From IMG/VR virus record IMGVR_UViG_3300030380_002075, positions 1 to 56,030 of that record: a stretch of DNA of 56,030 nt; one strand, written 5' to 3'. Source of the DNA: a virus. This document shows, piece by piece, positions 55,702 through 56,030 of the stretch (positions are counted from its first letter, which is position 1; every line of letters begins with the position of its first letter). The notes below the pieces were generated by a model that ran no database searches, was not told the DNA's origin, and saw only the letters and a list, made by a program, of their open reading frames with translations. Both the position numbers and the translations under genes were made by a program.

Positions 55702-55773
55702 CTAATTTGGTATTAGTCCCATACCAATATGATATTGGTCTAATACCGTATGCGATTTTAGCAATGTTATAAT
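55702..55773 (+). promoter_or_regulatory. Operator array and extended -10 promoter of the small plus-strand gene
   Basis: A perfect palindrome ACCAATAT-G-ATATTGGT (55723-55739) is nested inside GGTATTAG (55709-55716)/CTAATACC (55740-55747); another CTAAT..ATTAG pair lies at 55702-55716. A GTATGCGAT site follows (55749), then TGTTATAAT (extended -10, 55765-55773) and AAGGAGG before the ATG at 55799. No consensus -35 is present, so an activator may be needed. Confidence 0.65.
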
Positions 55774-55789
55774 GCCCTTTCCAAAAAGG

Positions 55790-56030
55790 AGGAACACAAT
55801 GGAAATCACTACGGAAGTAAAAGTTAAAAGTCCTTACCTCACCCTCGACAGACAGACTGGGACTTACACGTTTAAGGCCGAGCGGGAATTTAAAGAAGGC
55901 AGACTGACTCGAAAGTACCTGACTGCCGACGAAGCGATCTGGCAGGTTCGTAAGTATGAAGCCGCCAAGAAACAGCTACGGCCGAATGAGAAGTTTGTAA
56001 CTTTCTAAAAAATAAAATCCTGGGATTTAC
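55790..56030. repeat. Right copy of the 241-bp terminal repeat
   Basis: Matches positions 1-241 with seven substitutions, of which three codons change an amino acid. It holds the second copy of the small plus-strand gene; see the left copy for interpretation. Confidence 0.85.
55799..56008 (+). CDS. Small hypothetical protein, copy 2
   Basis: A 69-aa protein, the same gene as 10-219 with three substitutions (Leu for Phe, Arg for Gly, Arg for Trp). The start is set by AAGGAGG about 7 nt upstream; a longer frame beginning at 55772 would use a start inside the -10 region and is rejected. It is driven by the operator-rich promoter to its left. Function is unknown. Confidence 0.75.
   Translation: MEITTEVKVKSPYLTLDRQTGTYTFKAEREFKEGRLTRKYLTADEAIWQVRKYEAAKKQLRPNEKFVTF

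Noticed and set aside
1-56030. Exact direct terminal repeats as in T7
   Set aside because: The end repeats differ at seven positions, whereas physical terminal repeats of one genome are normally identical.
1-56030. tRNA genes, integrase/att sites, phage RNA polymerase
   Set aside because: I looked for these while reading and found no tRNA-like cloverleaf, recombinase motifs or single-subunit RNA polymerase motifs. A dedicated tRNA scan was not possible here.

Overview
The window looks like one almost complete genome of a marine double-stranded DNA phage with a short, podovirus-like tail. It has a P22-like portal, a gp4-like head-completion protein and a gp10-like tail hub, but no tape measure, sheath or tail-tube gene. 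The gene set (family A DNA polymerase, archaeo-eukaryotic-type primase, SF1 and SNF2 helicases, LamG-type tail fibres, many small Lys/Gly-rich virion proteins) and the size of about 56 kb resemble the SAR116 phage HMO-2011 type and related uncultured Mediterranean phages. That placement is inferred from gene content; I ran no database search. I see no integrase, phage RNA polymerase, tRNA gene or CRISPR array. The promoters I can recognise are host sigma70-like. The first and last 241 bases are about 97% identical (7 differences), so the contig probably closes into a circle, with strain variation at the join.

Layout (almost all genes on the minus strand, transcribed right to left). 1-8.9 kb is the replication block: DNA polymerase, MazG-like DUF6378 protein, SF1 helicase, small sigma-region-4-like HTH protein, primase, SSB-like protein and a coiled-coil protein. 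It ends at a compact divergent promoter pair whose plus arm drives an SNF2 helicase. 8.9-46.4 kb is the late block. Read in the direction of transcription from 46.4 kb, it holds TerL, a HEXXH-containing protein, portal, a membrane/lysis cluster (EF-hand membrane protein, 3-TM holin, T4-type lysozyme), GroES-like protein, scaffold, capsid, a cluster of tiny basic proteins, head-tail adaptors, long tail fibres, internal virion proteins, and finally a HlyC-like lysine acyltransferase. 46.4-47.0 kb is non-coding and looks like a replication origin (four perfect DnaA boxes, GATC clusters, direct repeats). 47.0-55.8 kb is the early/accessory block of small genes, with the small terminase subunit, a VRR-NUC-like nuclease, a DUF932 protein and a ribbon-helix-helix regulator.

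The most interesting feature is how the accessory block is built. Many genes sit in separate cassettes: a sigma70-like promoter overlapped by a TGCG-N5-CGCA operator-like palindrome, then a stem-loop at the predicted 5' end of the mRNA, then a conserved AACTACGGGAG ribosome-binding leader, the gene, and a GC-rich terminator. Two leaders keep the same AAGCC loop while all stem pairs are preserved despite base changes, which points to a selected RNA element. One copy lies on the opposite strand in front of an overlooked 50-codon ORF. Other points of note are the HlyC-like acyltransferase coupled to a giant virion protein, a tail-hub gene split by an inserted repeat module that is also found in a 1,088-aa fibre, a nine-copy GTTACA/TGTAAC cluster, and a recurring A-K/E-G-G peptide motif in at least six virion proteins.
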